A stretch of 7,479 nucleotides of DNA from Clostridiales bacterium (GCA_020861055.1 JAJBTD010000038.1:1-7479); one strand, 5' to 3'; shown: positions 1-7,155, counted from the first letter of the stretch. The notes: generated from the sequence alone by a model not told the origin. Made by a program: numbers and translations.

Positions 1-1025
1 GGGTGACAGCCCGCCTCTGTTTTCCACCGGGTCCCCACCGCCAGACCCCGCCCCCGACGGTCAGGCCACTGGGCCAGAATCTCCTTCACGTTGGTCCGGT
101 CAAAGGAGCGGAGGGCGGAGAACACCCGCCGGGCCTGCTCCCGCTTGTCCCCCACGGGACCCAGGGAGACGGTCACGGACCGGGGGAACCGGTCCCTGTA
201 TTCCTCGAAGCAGATGACCCCTGTACCCGGCCCCGCGGCCCGGGAGATGGCCGACGCCGTGGCCTCCGGGGTTCCCTCGTAGACGGTGACGGGTGCCTTT
301 GGAGCATAGTGCCGGTACTTCATCCCCGGCGCTCTGGGGCGCTCCGTGGCCCCCATCTGGCGCTGAACGGCGGGGTCGATCTGTATCTCCCCGCAGACCT
401 CCTCCAGCGCCTCCAGAGGCATTCCGCCGGGGCGGAGCAGACGGGGCGGGGTGACGGTCAGACCCACGAAGGTGGCTTCCACCCCCCCCTGGCCGGGGCC
501 GCCGGCCACCCCGCCGGCGAGCTTCCCCCCCACGTCCTCCAGCCCCTGGGCGGCGGTGGTGCAGCTGGGCCGACCGGAGGTGTTGGCGGAGGGGGCGGCG
601 ATGGGCCGGTCTACCGCCCGGATGATGGCCTGGGTCACAGGATGGTCCGGGCAGCGGATGCCCACCGTGTCCAGCTCGCCGGTGGTCCGGTCTGGGACGA
701 TGGGATTTCGTTTCAAAATCATGGTCAGCGGTCCGGGCCAGAAGGTCTCCGCCAGCTCATAGGCCAGGGGCAGGATGTCCCGGCAGTACCGGTCCAGCCA
801 GGCGATGTCGTTGACCACATGGATGATGAGCGGGTTGTCCGAGGGGCGGCCCTTGGCCCGGTAGATGGCGGCCACTGCGTCCGCATTCAGGGCGTCCGCC
901 CCCAGGCCGTAGACCGTCTCGGTGGGCAGGCCCACCAGCTGTCCGTCCCGGAGCAGCTTTGCCGCCTGGGCGATCTCCGCCTCATGCCCCTCTGGAGAGG
1001 GGATGGAAAACAGTTTTGTCTGCAT
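1..1025 (-). CDS. ywlC: L-threonylcarbamoyladenylate synthase, Sua5/YwlC type (3' end cut by window edge)
   Basis: Makes threonylcarbamoyl-AMP from threonine, bicarbonate and ATP, the first step of the t6A37 modification of ANN-decoding tRNAs, in the cytoplasm. Reading from ATG at 1025 gives 341 codons with no stop before the left edge. Sua5 proteins are about 340-350 residues, so only the last few are missing. Visible landmarks are GLPTETVYGLGADA (residues 32-45), RAKGRPSDNPLIIHV (56-70, the nucleotide-binding KGRP segment), PSANTSGRPS (145-154), LLRPGG (196-201) and the linker APGMKYRHYAP (232-242), which leads into the C-terminal Sua5 domain and separates it from short YrdC proteins. Two stretches look degraded against the family: residues 171-188, where a DGGPC-x-VGVEST-x-VD consensus is expected, and the final 20 or so residues. 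The frame upstream stays open into prfA, but no better start is visible; the ribosome site is weak. It lies 55 nt after prfA, a common partnership in Firmicutes. Confidence 0.93.
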   Translation of the reverse strand, partial: MQTKLFSIPSPEGHEAEIAQAAKLLRDGQLVGLPTETVYGLGADALNADAVAAIYRAKGRPSDNPLIIHVVNDIAWLDRYCRDILPLAYELAETFWPGPLTMILKRNPIVPDRTTGELDTVGIRCPDHPVTQAIIRAVDRPIAAPSANTSGRPSCTTAAQGLEDVGGKLAGGVAGGPGQGGVEATFVGLTVTPPRLLRPGGMPLEALEEVCGEIQIDPAVQRQMGATERPRAPGMKYRHYAPKAPVTVYEGTPEATASAISRAAGPGTGVICFEEYRDRFPRSVTVSLGPVGDKREQARRVFSALRSFDRTNVKEILAQWPDRRGRGLAVGTRWKTEAGCH

Positions 1026-1080
1026 GAGCAGGTCTTCTTTCTCTGTGATAGCCCCGTCGGGGGAGAATAAGGGGAAGATT

Positions 1081-2148
1081 TTACCTTCCCAGCTCGGCCA
1101 GCAGCTCCGCCTGCCGGGCGGCGGCCAGGGCATCGATGATGCCGTCCAGGTCCCCGTCCATGACGCTGTCGATCTGGTAGAGGGTCAGGCCGATGCGGTG
1201 GTCGGTCACCCGGTCCTGAGGGAAGTTATAGGTCCGTATCTTCTCGTTGCGCATTCCGGCCCCCACCTGGCTTCTCCGCTCCTGGGAGACGGAGTCCGCC
1301 TGCTCCTGGGCCTTCTGCTGCCAGAGGCGGGAGCGGAGGATCTGCAGGGCCTTCTCCTTGTTTTGCAGCTGGCTTCGCTGATCCTGGCACTCCACCACCA
1401 TGCCCGTGGGGAGATGGGTCACCCGGATGGCAGAGGAGGTCTTGTTGATGTGCTGTCCCCCCGCCCCGGAGGAGCGGAAGGTGTCGATGCGCAGATCCTT
1501 CCGGTCCAGCTGGAAGTCCACCTCGTCCATCTGGGGCAGAACCGCCACGGTGGCGGTGGAGGTGTGGATGCGGCCGCCGGATTCCGTCTCCGGCACCCGC
1601 TGGACCCGGTGGACGCCGCTCTCGAACTTCATCCGGGAGTAGGCACCGGGGGTCTCGATGGTGAAGATCAGCTCCCGGATGCCCCCCAGCTCCGTCTCGT
1701 TGGCGCTGACCACCTGGAGCTGCCAGCCCTTTCGGTCTGCGTACATAGCGTACATCCGGTAGAGGGAGTGGGCGAACAGGGCCGCCTCCTCTCCCCCGAC
1801 GCCTGCCCGTATCTCCACGATGACGGGCTTGTCGTCGTTGGGGTCCTTGGGGAGCAGCAGCAGCTGTAGCTGGCGGTTCAGGGCGTCCAGCCGCTCCTTC
1901 CCCTCCCGCAGCTCCTCACGGGCCAGCTCCCGCAGCTCCGGGTCAGGCTCGCCCAGCAGCTCCTGGGCGGCAGCGATGGCGGCCTGGGCCGCCTGCCGCT
2001 GCCGGTAGGTCTGTACGACCTCCTCGATCTCCGCCAGCTCCCGGTTGAGCCGGGCGACCTCCCCGGCGTCGCTGTAGGTCTCCGGGGCGGAGAGTCTGGC
2101 CTGGAGGGCGCTGTAGTGCTGGTCTAGTTGTTCCAGTTTATCCTGCAT
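1081..2148 (-). CDS. prfA: Peptide chain release factor 1 (RF1)
   Basis: Recognises UAA and UAG in the ribosomal A site and triggers hydrolysis of peptidyl-tRNA. The 355-residue product matches the usual RF1 length. The stop-codon-reading PxT motif is PET (residues 186-188, in RVPETESGGRIHTST), which marks RF1 rather than RF2 (SPF). The catalytic GGQ is at 230-232 within SSGAGGQHINKTSSA. The N-terminal coiled domain covers about 1-105, followed by VEIRAGVGGEEA (111-122) and the C-terminal RNEKIRTYNFPQDRVTDHR (300-318). The frame stays open for another 580 nt upstream, but that part overlaps the DUF218 gene and does not resemble RF1. The ATG at 2148 begins a normal RF1 N-terminus (MQDKLEQL) and has AAGAGG just upstream. 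The gene follows DUF218 by 38 nt and precedes the Sua5 gene. The RF1 methyltransferase gene prmC, often the next gene in Firmicutes, is not here. Confidence 0.98.
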   Translation of the reverse strand: MQDKLEQLDQHYSALQARLSAPETYSDAGEVARLNRELAEIEEVVQTYRQRQAAQAAIAAAQELLGEPDPELRELAREELREGKERLDALNRQLQLLLLPKDPNDDKPVIVEIRAGVGGEEAALFAHSLYRMYAMYADRKGWQLQVVSANETELGGIRELIFTIETPGAYSRMKFESGVHRVQRVPETESGGRIHTSTATVAVLPQMDEVDFQLDRKDLRIDTFRSSGAGGQHINKTSSAIRVTHLPTGMVVECQDQRSQLQNKEKALQILRSRLWQQKAQEQADSVSQERRSQVGAGMRNEKIRTYNFPQDRVTDHRIGLTLYQIDSVMDGDLDGIIDALAAARQAELLAELGR

Positions 2149-2152
2149 AGTG

Positions 2153-2158
2153 CCTCTT
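2153..2158 (-). promoter_or_regulatory. Ribosome binding site of prfA
   Basis: The minus strand reads AAGAGG, ending 4 nt before the ATG at 2148. This supports that start over the much longer open frame that runs upstream into the preceding gene. Confidence 0.6.
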
Positions 2159-2186
2159 GTCGTTACAATTCTGTGAATAATGGGTC

Positions 2187-2780
2187 TTACCGGTCCAAAA
2201 GGAAGGACTTCACCAGGGCGAAGGCCTCCCGGACGGTGGAATAAATGCGGGAGGGCCAGTCCGGCATAGGGGCGCTCAGCGTGGAGCAGTCCAGCCCCAG
2301 CCGCCCCGCCAGCAGCCGTACCCGTGTCAGGTGAAAGCCGTTGGAGACGACGGTCAGGTGTCCCCCGTCTATCCCCTGCTCCGCCAGCAACGCCGACGAA
2401 TCTTTCAGGTTTTCCAGGGTGTTGGTGGATTGGTCCTCCAGGAAAATGCGGCTCTTCTCGACGCCGTGGGCGGTCAGGTAGTCCGCCATGGACTGGGCCT
2501 CGCTGATGGGCTCGTCGTCCCCCTGGCCGCCGCTGACCACGATGACGGGACAGACACCCCGGCTCTCCAACTCCTCCAGATAGTCCAGGGCGGTGTCCAG
2601 CCGCCGCCGGAGGGCGGGAGACGGCTCCTCTCCCCAGATCTTGCAGCCCAGGATGATGACGGCGTCCGGGTCGTCCTTCAGATCGCTGCGGGAACCGGCG
2701 ATGACGATCCCCTCCAGTGCCAGGAAACACCCGATGCCCAACAGGAGCAGGCCCAACAGGACGCGGGTCAACGTGCTCAT
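2187..2780 (-). CDS. DUF218 (YdcF/SanA/ElyC-like) single-pass membrane protein
   Basis: Encodes 197 residues. One N-terminal hydrophobic helix (about 5-28, VLLGLLLLGIGCFLALEGIVI) probably anchors the protein in the membrane with the rest outside. The remainder is a DUF218 domain: DAVIILGCKIWGEEPSPALRRRLDTAL (39-65), VVSGGQGDDEPISEAQSM (81-98), then LEDQSTNTLEN (114-124) and VVSNGFHLTRV (144-154). These are the family's LG, SGG, E-x-S-x-NT-x-EN and H-x-x-R signatures. The biochemical activity of the family is not settled; E. coli members SanA and ElyC affect envelope integrity and vancomycin sensitivity. The ATG chosen overlaps the ABC-F stop as ATGA, implying translational coupling. An in-frame ATG at 2810 lacks a ribosome site. 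An in-frame TTG at 2771 lies 9 nt after GGGAGG and is a real alternative. Company with ddl and murF fits an envelope role, but that is inference. Confidence 0.88.
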   Translation of the reverse strand: MSTLTRVLLGLLLLGIGCFLALEGIVIAGSRSDLKDDPDAVIILGCKIWGEEPSPALRRRLDTALDYLEELESRGVCPVIVVSGGQGDDEPISEAQSMADYLTAHGVEKSRIFLEDQSTNTLENLKDSSALLAEQGIDGGHLTVVSNGFHLTRVRLLAGRLGLDCSTLSAPMPDWPSRIYSTVREAFALVKSFLLDR

Positions 2781-4672
2781 CCTCCCAGGCGTTCGGACAG
2801 GCTTTCCCATCGCTCGTATGCCTCCGTCAGCTCTGTCTCCAGGGCGGACTGTTGTTCCGTCAGCTCCTGGAGCTTTTGATAGTCCGAGGCGTTGGCCTCC
2901 ATCTCATCAGAAAGGGCAGCACTCTGTTCCTCCAGACGCTGTATCTGGCGCTCTGTGGCCCGAAGCTCCTTCTCCAGCTGTTTGGTGCCGCCGGTGGGCT
3001 TCTCCTTCCGGGGCTTCTTCTCCGGCTGCTGGGGCTTCACGGCGTTGCGCAGCTCCGCCTCCCGGGCCTTTTTCTGCTGCCATTGCTCGTAGTTGCCCCG
3101 GAAGTCGGTGATCTTCCCGTCCTCCAGCATCCAGATACGGGTGGCAAAGCGGTTGATAAAGTACCGGTCGTGGGAGACGAAGAGCAGCGCCCCTTCGTAG
3201 GCCTCCACGGCGTTTTCGATCCACTCCCGTGAGGCGATGTCCAGATGGTTGGTGGGCTCGTCCAGCACCAGGAGGTTGATGTTCTTTGCCATGAGCTGGC
3301 ACAGCTTGAGCCGGGACAGCTCCCCGCCGGAGAGCGCCCCCACCGGCTTGAACACGTCCTCTCCCCGGAAGCGGAAGGCCCCCAGCCGGTCCCTGGCCTC
3401 CTGGGCGGAGCAGTTGTCCTCCCAGATGAGGGTGTCCACCAGGTTCCGCTCCGGGTGGTCGAACCGGACGATCTGGGGGAGATAGCCCGTCTTGACGGTG
3501 GGGCCAAAGCGAATTTTGCCGGTGTCCGGCGTCTCGTCCCCCAGTAGAATCTTCAAAAAGGTGGTCTTGCCCGTACCGTTGTCCCCCAACAGGGCGATGC
3601 GCTCGCCTCCCAAAACCTCCGCGCTCCAGTCGGAGAACAGGGTGCGCTCCCCGAAGGACTTGGAGAGGTTGGAGACGGTGAAGAGCATATCCCCCCGGAA
3701 CTCCCGCTCCCCGAAGCCCACGGTCATAGTCTTTTCCGGGCCGATGGGCTTGTCCTGGATCTGGAGCCGCTGGATACGTTTTTCCATGGAGAACACCCGT
3801 TTATAGGTCTTGTCCATCCCCTTGAAGGCCCACATCCGCATTTTCTCGGCGGCCTCCTCCAGCTGGGCCACCTTTGCCTGCTCCTTTTCGTACTGGCGGA
3901 GCTGCTCCTGATAGCGGCGCTCCTTCTCCACCACATAGAAGGAATAGTTGCCGGAGTAGAAGCTGGCCCTCCCCCGGTCGATCTCTATGATGCGTTTGAC
4001 CACCCGGTCGAGGAAATAGCGGTCGTGGGAGATGGCCAGGACGGTGCCTCGGAAGGAGTCCAGATATTCCTCCAGCCACTCCGTAGCCCGGAGGTCCAGG
4101 TGGTTCGTCGGCTCGTCCAGGAGCAGGATGTCCGTGTCCTCCAGGATGAGCCGGGCCAGGTTCACCCGGGTCTTTTCCCCGCCGGACAGCTCGTCAAAGG
4201 GTTGCCGCCGCATTTCCTGGGAAATCTGGAGGCCGTTTGCCACCTTCCCCTTCTGGACCTGGGTGCTGTAGCCCCCGGCGGCGAGGTAGGACTGGGAGAG
4301 GCTGTCATAGCGGGCCAGGGTCTCCCGGTCTGCGTCCCCCTGGGCCATCCGCTCCTCCAGGTCGGCCAGCTCCCGCTCCGCCTGTTGGAGGTGGCGAAAG
4401 GCGGTGTCCAGCACGTCCTCCACCGAGTAGCCCTGGGGGTAGTGGGGGATCTGGGAGATGAGCCCCACCTTTTTCCCCGGAGCCACCGTCACCTGGCCCT
4501 CGTCCCAGTCGTATTCTCCGGTGATGATCTTGAACAGGGTGGTCTTTCCGCATCCGTTTTTGCCCAGAATGCCCACCCGTTCTCCGGCGTTCACCTGAAA
4601 GGTCAAACCGTCCAGCAGATTCTCCCCCACCTCGAAGGATTTGACCAGATTTTGTACGGTAATGTCGATCAT
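2777..4672 (-). CDS. ABC-F family ATPase (YdiF/Uup-like), ribosome-associated
   Basis: A 631-residue soluble protein with two tandem ABC ATPase domains and no membrane segments, the ABC-F layout. Members bind the ribosomal E site and relieve stalled or problematic translation. Domain 1 has Walker A GKNGCGKTT (37-45), signature LSGGE (162-166), Walker B with E187 in LLLDEPTNHLDL and switch H216 in SHDR. Domain 2 has Walker A GDNGTGKTT (363-371), LSGGE (447-451), E472 in LVLDEPTNHLD and SHDR at 500-503. Both catalytic glutamates are intact. The charged interdomain linker (about 245-325, including FKGMDKTYKRVFSMEKRI) is the part that contacts P-site tRNA. A Lys/Pro-rich hinge (546-560) leads to a C-terminal coiled coil (about 563-628), as in YdiF and Uup. 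The linker is not obviously extended, so a housekeeping role seems likelier than antibiotic resistance. It starts 6 nt after the murF stop, with a poor ribosome site. Confidence 0.95.
   Translation of the reverse strand: MIDITVQNLVKSFEVGENLLDGLTFQVNAGERVGILGKNGCGKTTLFKIITGEYDWDEGQVTVAPGKKVGLISQIPHYPQGYSVEDVLDTAFRHLQQAERELADLEERMAQGDADRETLARYDSLSQSYLAAGGYSTQVQKGKVANGLQISQEMRRQPFDELSGGEKTRVNLARLILEDTDILLLDEPTNHLDLRATEWLEEYLDSFRGTVLAISHDRYFLDRVVKRIIEIDRGRASFYSGNYSFYVVEKERRYQEQLRQYEKEQAKVAQLEEAAEKMRMWAFKGMDKTYKRVFSMEKRIQRLQIQDKPIGPEKTMTVGFGEREFRGDMLFTVSNLSKSFGERTLFSDWSAEVLGGERIALLGDNGTGKTTFLKILLGDETPDTGKIRFGPTVKTGYLPQIVRFDHPERNLVDTLIWEDNCSAQEARDRLGAFRFRGEDVFKPVGALSGGELSRLKLCQLMAKNINLLVLDEPTNHLDIASREWIENAVEAYEGALLFVSHDRYFINRFATRIWMLEDGKITDFRGNYEQWQQKKAREAELRNAVKPQQPEKKPRKEKPTGGTKQLEKELRATERQIQRLEEQSAALSDEMEANASDYQKLQELTEQQSALETELTEAYERWESLSERLGG
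2781..2786 (-). promoter_or_regulatory. Shine-Dalgarno inside the end of the ABC-F gene, serving DUF218
   Basis: GGGAGG on the minus strand directly abuts the ATG at 2780 (0 nt spacing), too close for ordinary initiation at that codon, but it lies 9 nt before an in-frame TTG at 2771-2769. The site either keeps terminating ribosomes in place for reinitiation at ATGA or marks the TTG as the true start. Confidence 0.5.
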
Positions 4673-4678
4673 ATACGG

Positions 4679-6067
4679 TCACTCGCTGGCGGCGAGCCGT
4701 TTCAGGTAGTCCACCAGCTCCTCAAATTTCATGCCGCGGCTGGCCTTGCACAAAATGACCGAGCCGGTCTGGAGCACCTGGGCCAGCGCCACCTTGGCGC
4801 TCTCCTTGTCCGGGCAGTCGTAGACCCGCTCCATGCCCGTCTCCCGGGCGCCCTGGGCGATATAGGCTCCCAGCTGGCCCACCGTGATGAGGCAGTCCAC
4901 CGTGGACGCGCCCACAAAGGTCCCCACGCTCTCGTGGAGGACAGGGCCAAGGTCCCCCAGCTCCAGCATATCCCCCAGAACGGCGATACGGCTGCTGCCG
5001 GAGTAGTTCACCAGCACGTCCACCGCCGCCCGCATGGACTGGGGGTTGGCGTTATAGGTGTCGTTGAGGATGGTCACACCTCCCGGACAGCGCACCACGT
5101 CCATCCGCATCTTGGTGGGGATAAAGTCCTCGATGCCCGCCTGGATTTCTTCGTTGGTCAGCCCCAGCAGACTGCCCACCGCCGCCGCAGACAGGGCGGG
5201 GTACAGCAGGTGCCGGCCCAGACAGTGGATGGTGGCGGAGAGGCTCCCCTCCGGGGTCTCCGCCTCCAGGGCCATGCAGTCCCGGCCTGTCTCGGTGATA
5301 GAGGTGCAGCGGAAGGCGCAGCGGTCGCTCTCCCCGTACCAGGTGACGGGGTGGATGAGCACCCCGCCCAGCTGGGCCAGCAGCGGGTCGTCCCCGTTGA
5401 GCACCGCCATCCCCTCCGGCTTCATGCCGTTAAAGATCTCCGCCTTGGCCCGGAGGGTGTTCTCCCGGCTGCCCAGGTTCTCGATGTGGGCGTCCCCGAT
5501 GTTGGTGATAATGGCGATGTCCGGCTGGGCGATGCGGGTGAGATAGTCGATCTCCCCCATGTGGTTCATGCCCATCTCCACCACCGCCACCTGATGGGAG
5601 GCGTTCAGGCCAAAGAGGGTCTTGGGTACGCCGATGTTGTTGTTATAGTTCCCCTGGGTCTTGAGGACATTGTACTTCCGGCTGAGCACCGAGGCCACCA
5701 TATCCTTGGTGGTGGTCTTGCCCACGCTGCCGGTGATGCCGATCACCCTGATGTCGAACCGGCTCCGGTAGTACCGGGCCAAATCTCCCAGGGCGGTGGT
5801 GGTGTCCTCCACCAGCACATAGAACCGGTCAGGCCGATAAGTCTCCATGGGCATCTGGGTCAGGCAGCCCGCAGCGCCCTGCTCCAGGGCCTGGTTCAGA
5901 TAACTGTGGCCGTCGAAGGTCTCCCCCACCAGGGGGACAAAGAGGGAGCCGGGGGTAATGCTCCGGCTGTCCGTGTCCACCTGGGCAAAAGACGTTTGCT
6001 CGTCGTAGGGCTGGAGCAGCTCGCCGTTTACGGCGGTCAGAAGCTCTGCAACTGTGATCGATTCCAT
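4679..6067 (-). CDS. murF: UDP-N-acetylmuramoyl-tripeptide--D-alanyl-D-alanine ligase
   Basis: Joins the D-Ala-D-Ala dipeptide to UDP-MurNAc-tripeptide using ATP, completing the cytoplasmic pentapeptide precursor of peptidoglycan. The 462-residue product has the three Mur ligase domains. The N-terminal substrate domain (about 1-105) carries VDTDSRSITPGSLFVPL (30-46). The central ATPase domain has the P-loop GITGSVGKTTTK (110-121), TQGNYNNNIGVP (137-148), EMGMNHMGEI (164-173) and AKAEI (207-211), whose K208 matches the lysine carbamylated in Mur ligases. The C-terminal domain begins near MRMDV (320-324) and includes NDTYNANPQSM (335-345), LGDMLELG (364-371) and KASRGMKFEE (441-450). NYNNN and DTYNANP are typical of MurF rather than MurC, MurD or MurE. 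The ATG lies 6 nt after the ddl stop, with AAGGA overlapping that stop. This follows the common Firmicute ddl-murF pairing, which makes and then uses the dipeptide. Confidence 0.98.
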   Translation of the reverse strand: MESITVAELLTAVNGELLQPYDEQTSFAQVDTDSRSITPGSLFVPLVGETFDGHSYLNQALEQGAAGCLTQMPMETYRPDRFYVLVEDTTTALGDLARYYRSRFDIRVIGITGSVGKTTTKDMVASVLSRKYNVLKTQGNYNNNIGVPKTLFGLNASHQVAVVEMGMNHMGEIDYLTRIAQPDIAIITNIGDAHIENLGSRENTLRAKAEIFNGMKPEGMAVLNGDDPLLAQLGGVLIHPVTWYGESDRCAFRCTSITETGRDCMALEAETPEGSLSATIHCLGRHLLYPALSAAAVGSLLGLTNEEIQAGIEDFIPTKMRMDVVRCPGGVTILNDTYNANPQSMRAAVDVLVNYSGSSRIAVLGDMLELGDLGPVLHESVGTFVGASTVDCLITVGQLGAYIAQGARETGMERVYDCPDKESAKVALAQVLQTGSVILCKASRGMKFEELVDYLKRLAASE

Positions 6068-6070
6068 CTG

Positions 6071-6075
6071 TCCTT
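6071..6075 (-). promoter_or_regulatory. Ribosome binding site of murF overlapping the ddl stop codon
   Basis: The minus strand reads TAAGGACAG before the murF ATG, so AAGGA shares two bases with the ddl TAA and sits 3 nt from the start. The spacing is short, which suggests coupling to ddl translation. Confidence 0.55.
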
Positions 6076-7135
6076 ATTCCTCTCTCTCCCGGCCTCTGGC
6101 CTTCAGGGATTGTTTGATGACGATCTCGCACAGATCGCCGTAGCTGATGCCTGCCGCCTGGGCCTCCTGGGGCACCAGGCTGGTGGGGGTCATCCCCGGC
6201 AGGGTGTTGATCTCCAAAAACCAGGGGGTGCCGTCCTCGGTGACGATGAAGTCCGCCCGGGCGTAGACGGAGAGCCCCACTGTCTCAAACACCGTTTTCG
6301 TGTCTCTGGCGATCCGCTCCTCCCACTCGGCTGGGATGGGAGAGGGGGTAATCTCCACAGTGGCCCCCGGCTGATACTTGTTCCTGTAGTCGTAAAAGCC
6401 CTCCTTGGGGATGATCTCGATGGAGGGGAGAACGTGGCCCTCCAGCCAGGCCATCTGGATCTCCCGGCCCCGGATGTACTGCTCCAGCACCACCCGTCCG
6501 CCGTAGTTCAGGCAGTCTGTCAGGGCGCTTTGCAGCTCCTCCCTGGTGGATGCAATGGCAACCCCGATAGAGGAGCCGGAGTCCAGAGGCTTCACCACCA
6601 CCGGCAGGGAAGTCTCCACCGCCAGAGCGGGGATGTCATCGGCGGTATACACCACCTTGCGCCAGGCCGGGGTCTTGACCCCCGTATCGGCGATGAGCCG
6701 CTTGGTCAGGTCCTTATCCATGGCGATGGCGCTGGGGAAGGAGCCGGAGCCGGTGTAGGGGATGCCCATCAGGTCAAAGGCGGCCTGTACGCTGCCGTTC
6801 TCCCCCACGTCCCCGTGGAGGGCCAGATAGACGATGTCCGCCATGCGGCACAGCTCCAGCACGCCGGGGCCAAAGAGAGAGGGGCTCTTGTCCTTCCGGC
6901 TGGCCCGCACCGCCTTCAGGTCGGGGGCCTCCGCCGCCACACGCCGCCACTCGAGGGGAAGGGGCGCACAGAACCGGTCCTCCAGGCTGTCGGTGCAGCC
7001 CTCCAGGCCGAAGAACATATCCACCAGCGCCACCTCATGTCCGTTGCCCCGGAGGGCCTGGGCCACCATGACTCCGGAGGAGAGGGAGACGTTCCGCTCT
7101 CCCGACAGGCCTCCCGCCAAAACCACGATTTTCAT
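6074..7135 (-). CDS. ddl: D-alanine--D-alanine ligase
   Basis: ATP-grasp enzyme that condenses two D-alanines into the dipeptide used by MurF. The 353-residue product shows the family landmarks in order: GGLSGERNVSLSSG (8-21, E13 in the first D-Ala site), YLALHGDVGENGSVQA (103-118), PYTGSGSFPSAIAMDK (126-141), VVKPLDSGSSIGV (180-192), ARADFIVTEDG (292-302) and FLEINTLPGMTPTSL (306-320, E308 and N310 for magnesium). The omega-loop segment GFYDYRNKY (246-254) ends in K253-Y254, equivalent to K215-Y216 of E. coli DdlB. The tyrosine indicates D-Ala-D-Ala rather than VanA-type D-Ala-D-Lac synthesis. The loop motif reads GENG where GEDG is more usual. Between about residues 42 and 98 there is a longer segment than in DdlB. 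The ATG at 7135 has a strong AAGGAG 8 nt upstream and is the first gene of the block. Confidence 0.97.
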   Translation of the reverse strand: MKIVVLAGGLSGERNVSLSSGVMVAQALRGNGHEVALVDMFFGLEGCTDSLEDRFCAPLPLEWRRVAAEAPDLKAVRASRKDKSPSLFGPGVLELCRMADIVYLALHGDVGENGSVQAAFDLMGIPYTGSGSFPSAIAMDKDLTKRLIADTGVKTPAWRKVVYTADDIPALAVETSLPVVVKPLDSGSSIGVAIASTREELQSALTDCLNYGGRVVLEQYIRGREIQMAWLEGHVLPSIEIIPKEGFYDYRNKYQPGATVEITPSPIPAEWEERIARDTKTVFETVGLSVYARADFIVTEDGTPWFLEINTLPGMTPTSLVPQEAQAAGISYGDLCEIVIKQSLKARGREREE

Positions 7136-7143
7136 GGATTACA

Positions 7144-7150
7144 CTCCTTC
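7144..7150 (-). promoter_or_regulatory. Ribosome binding site of ddl
   Basis: The minus strand reads GAAGGAG followed by 8 nt and the ddl ATG, near-ideal pairing and spacing. It is the best ribosome site in the window, as expected for the first gene of an operon. Confidence 0.85.
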
Positions 7151-7155
7151 ATACC

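Noticed and set aside
3..1070. A 355-codon plus-strand open frame over the left end
   Set aside because: It is the antisense shadow of the Sua5 gene, rich in Gly, Pro and Arg, with no domain.
1026..1080. CCCC-GAC-GGGG mini-hairpin as a terminator after prfA
   Set aside because: Only 4 bp of stem and no T-run follows, so it is unlikely to stop transcription before the Sua5 gene.
2149..2200. Possible internal promoter for prfA in the AT-richer gap
   Set aside because: The best pair (TTGGAC and TATTCA) has only a 13-nt spacer and a poor -10.
2149..2730. Upstream extension of the prfA frame
   Set aside because: It overlaps the DUF218 gene out of frame, has low-complexity Arg/Gly-rich composition and lacks RF1 similarity; the ATG at 2148 has a ribosome site and normal length.
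6074..7135. VanA-type D-Ala-D-Lac ligase and a glycopeptide resistance cluster
   Set aside because: The omega-loop has Lys-Tyr (K253-Y254) typical of D-Ala-D-Ala ligases, and no vanH, vanX or regulator genes are present.
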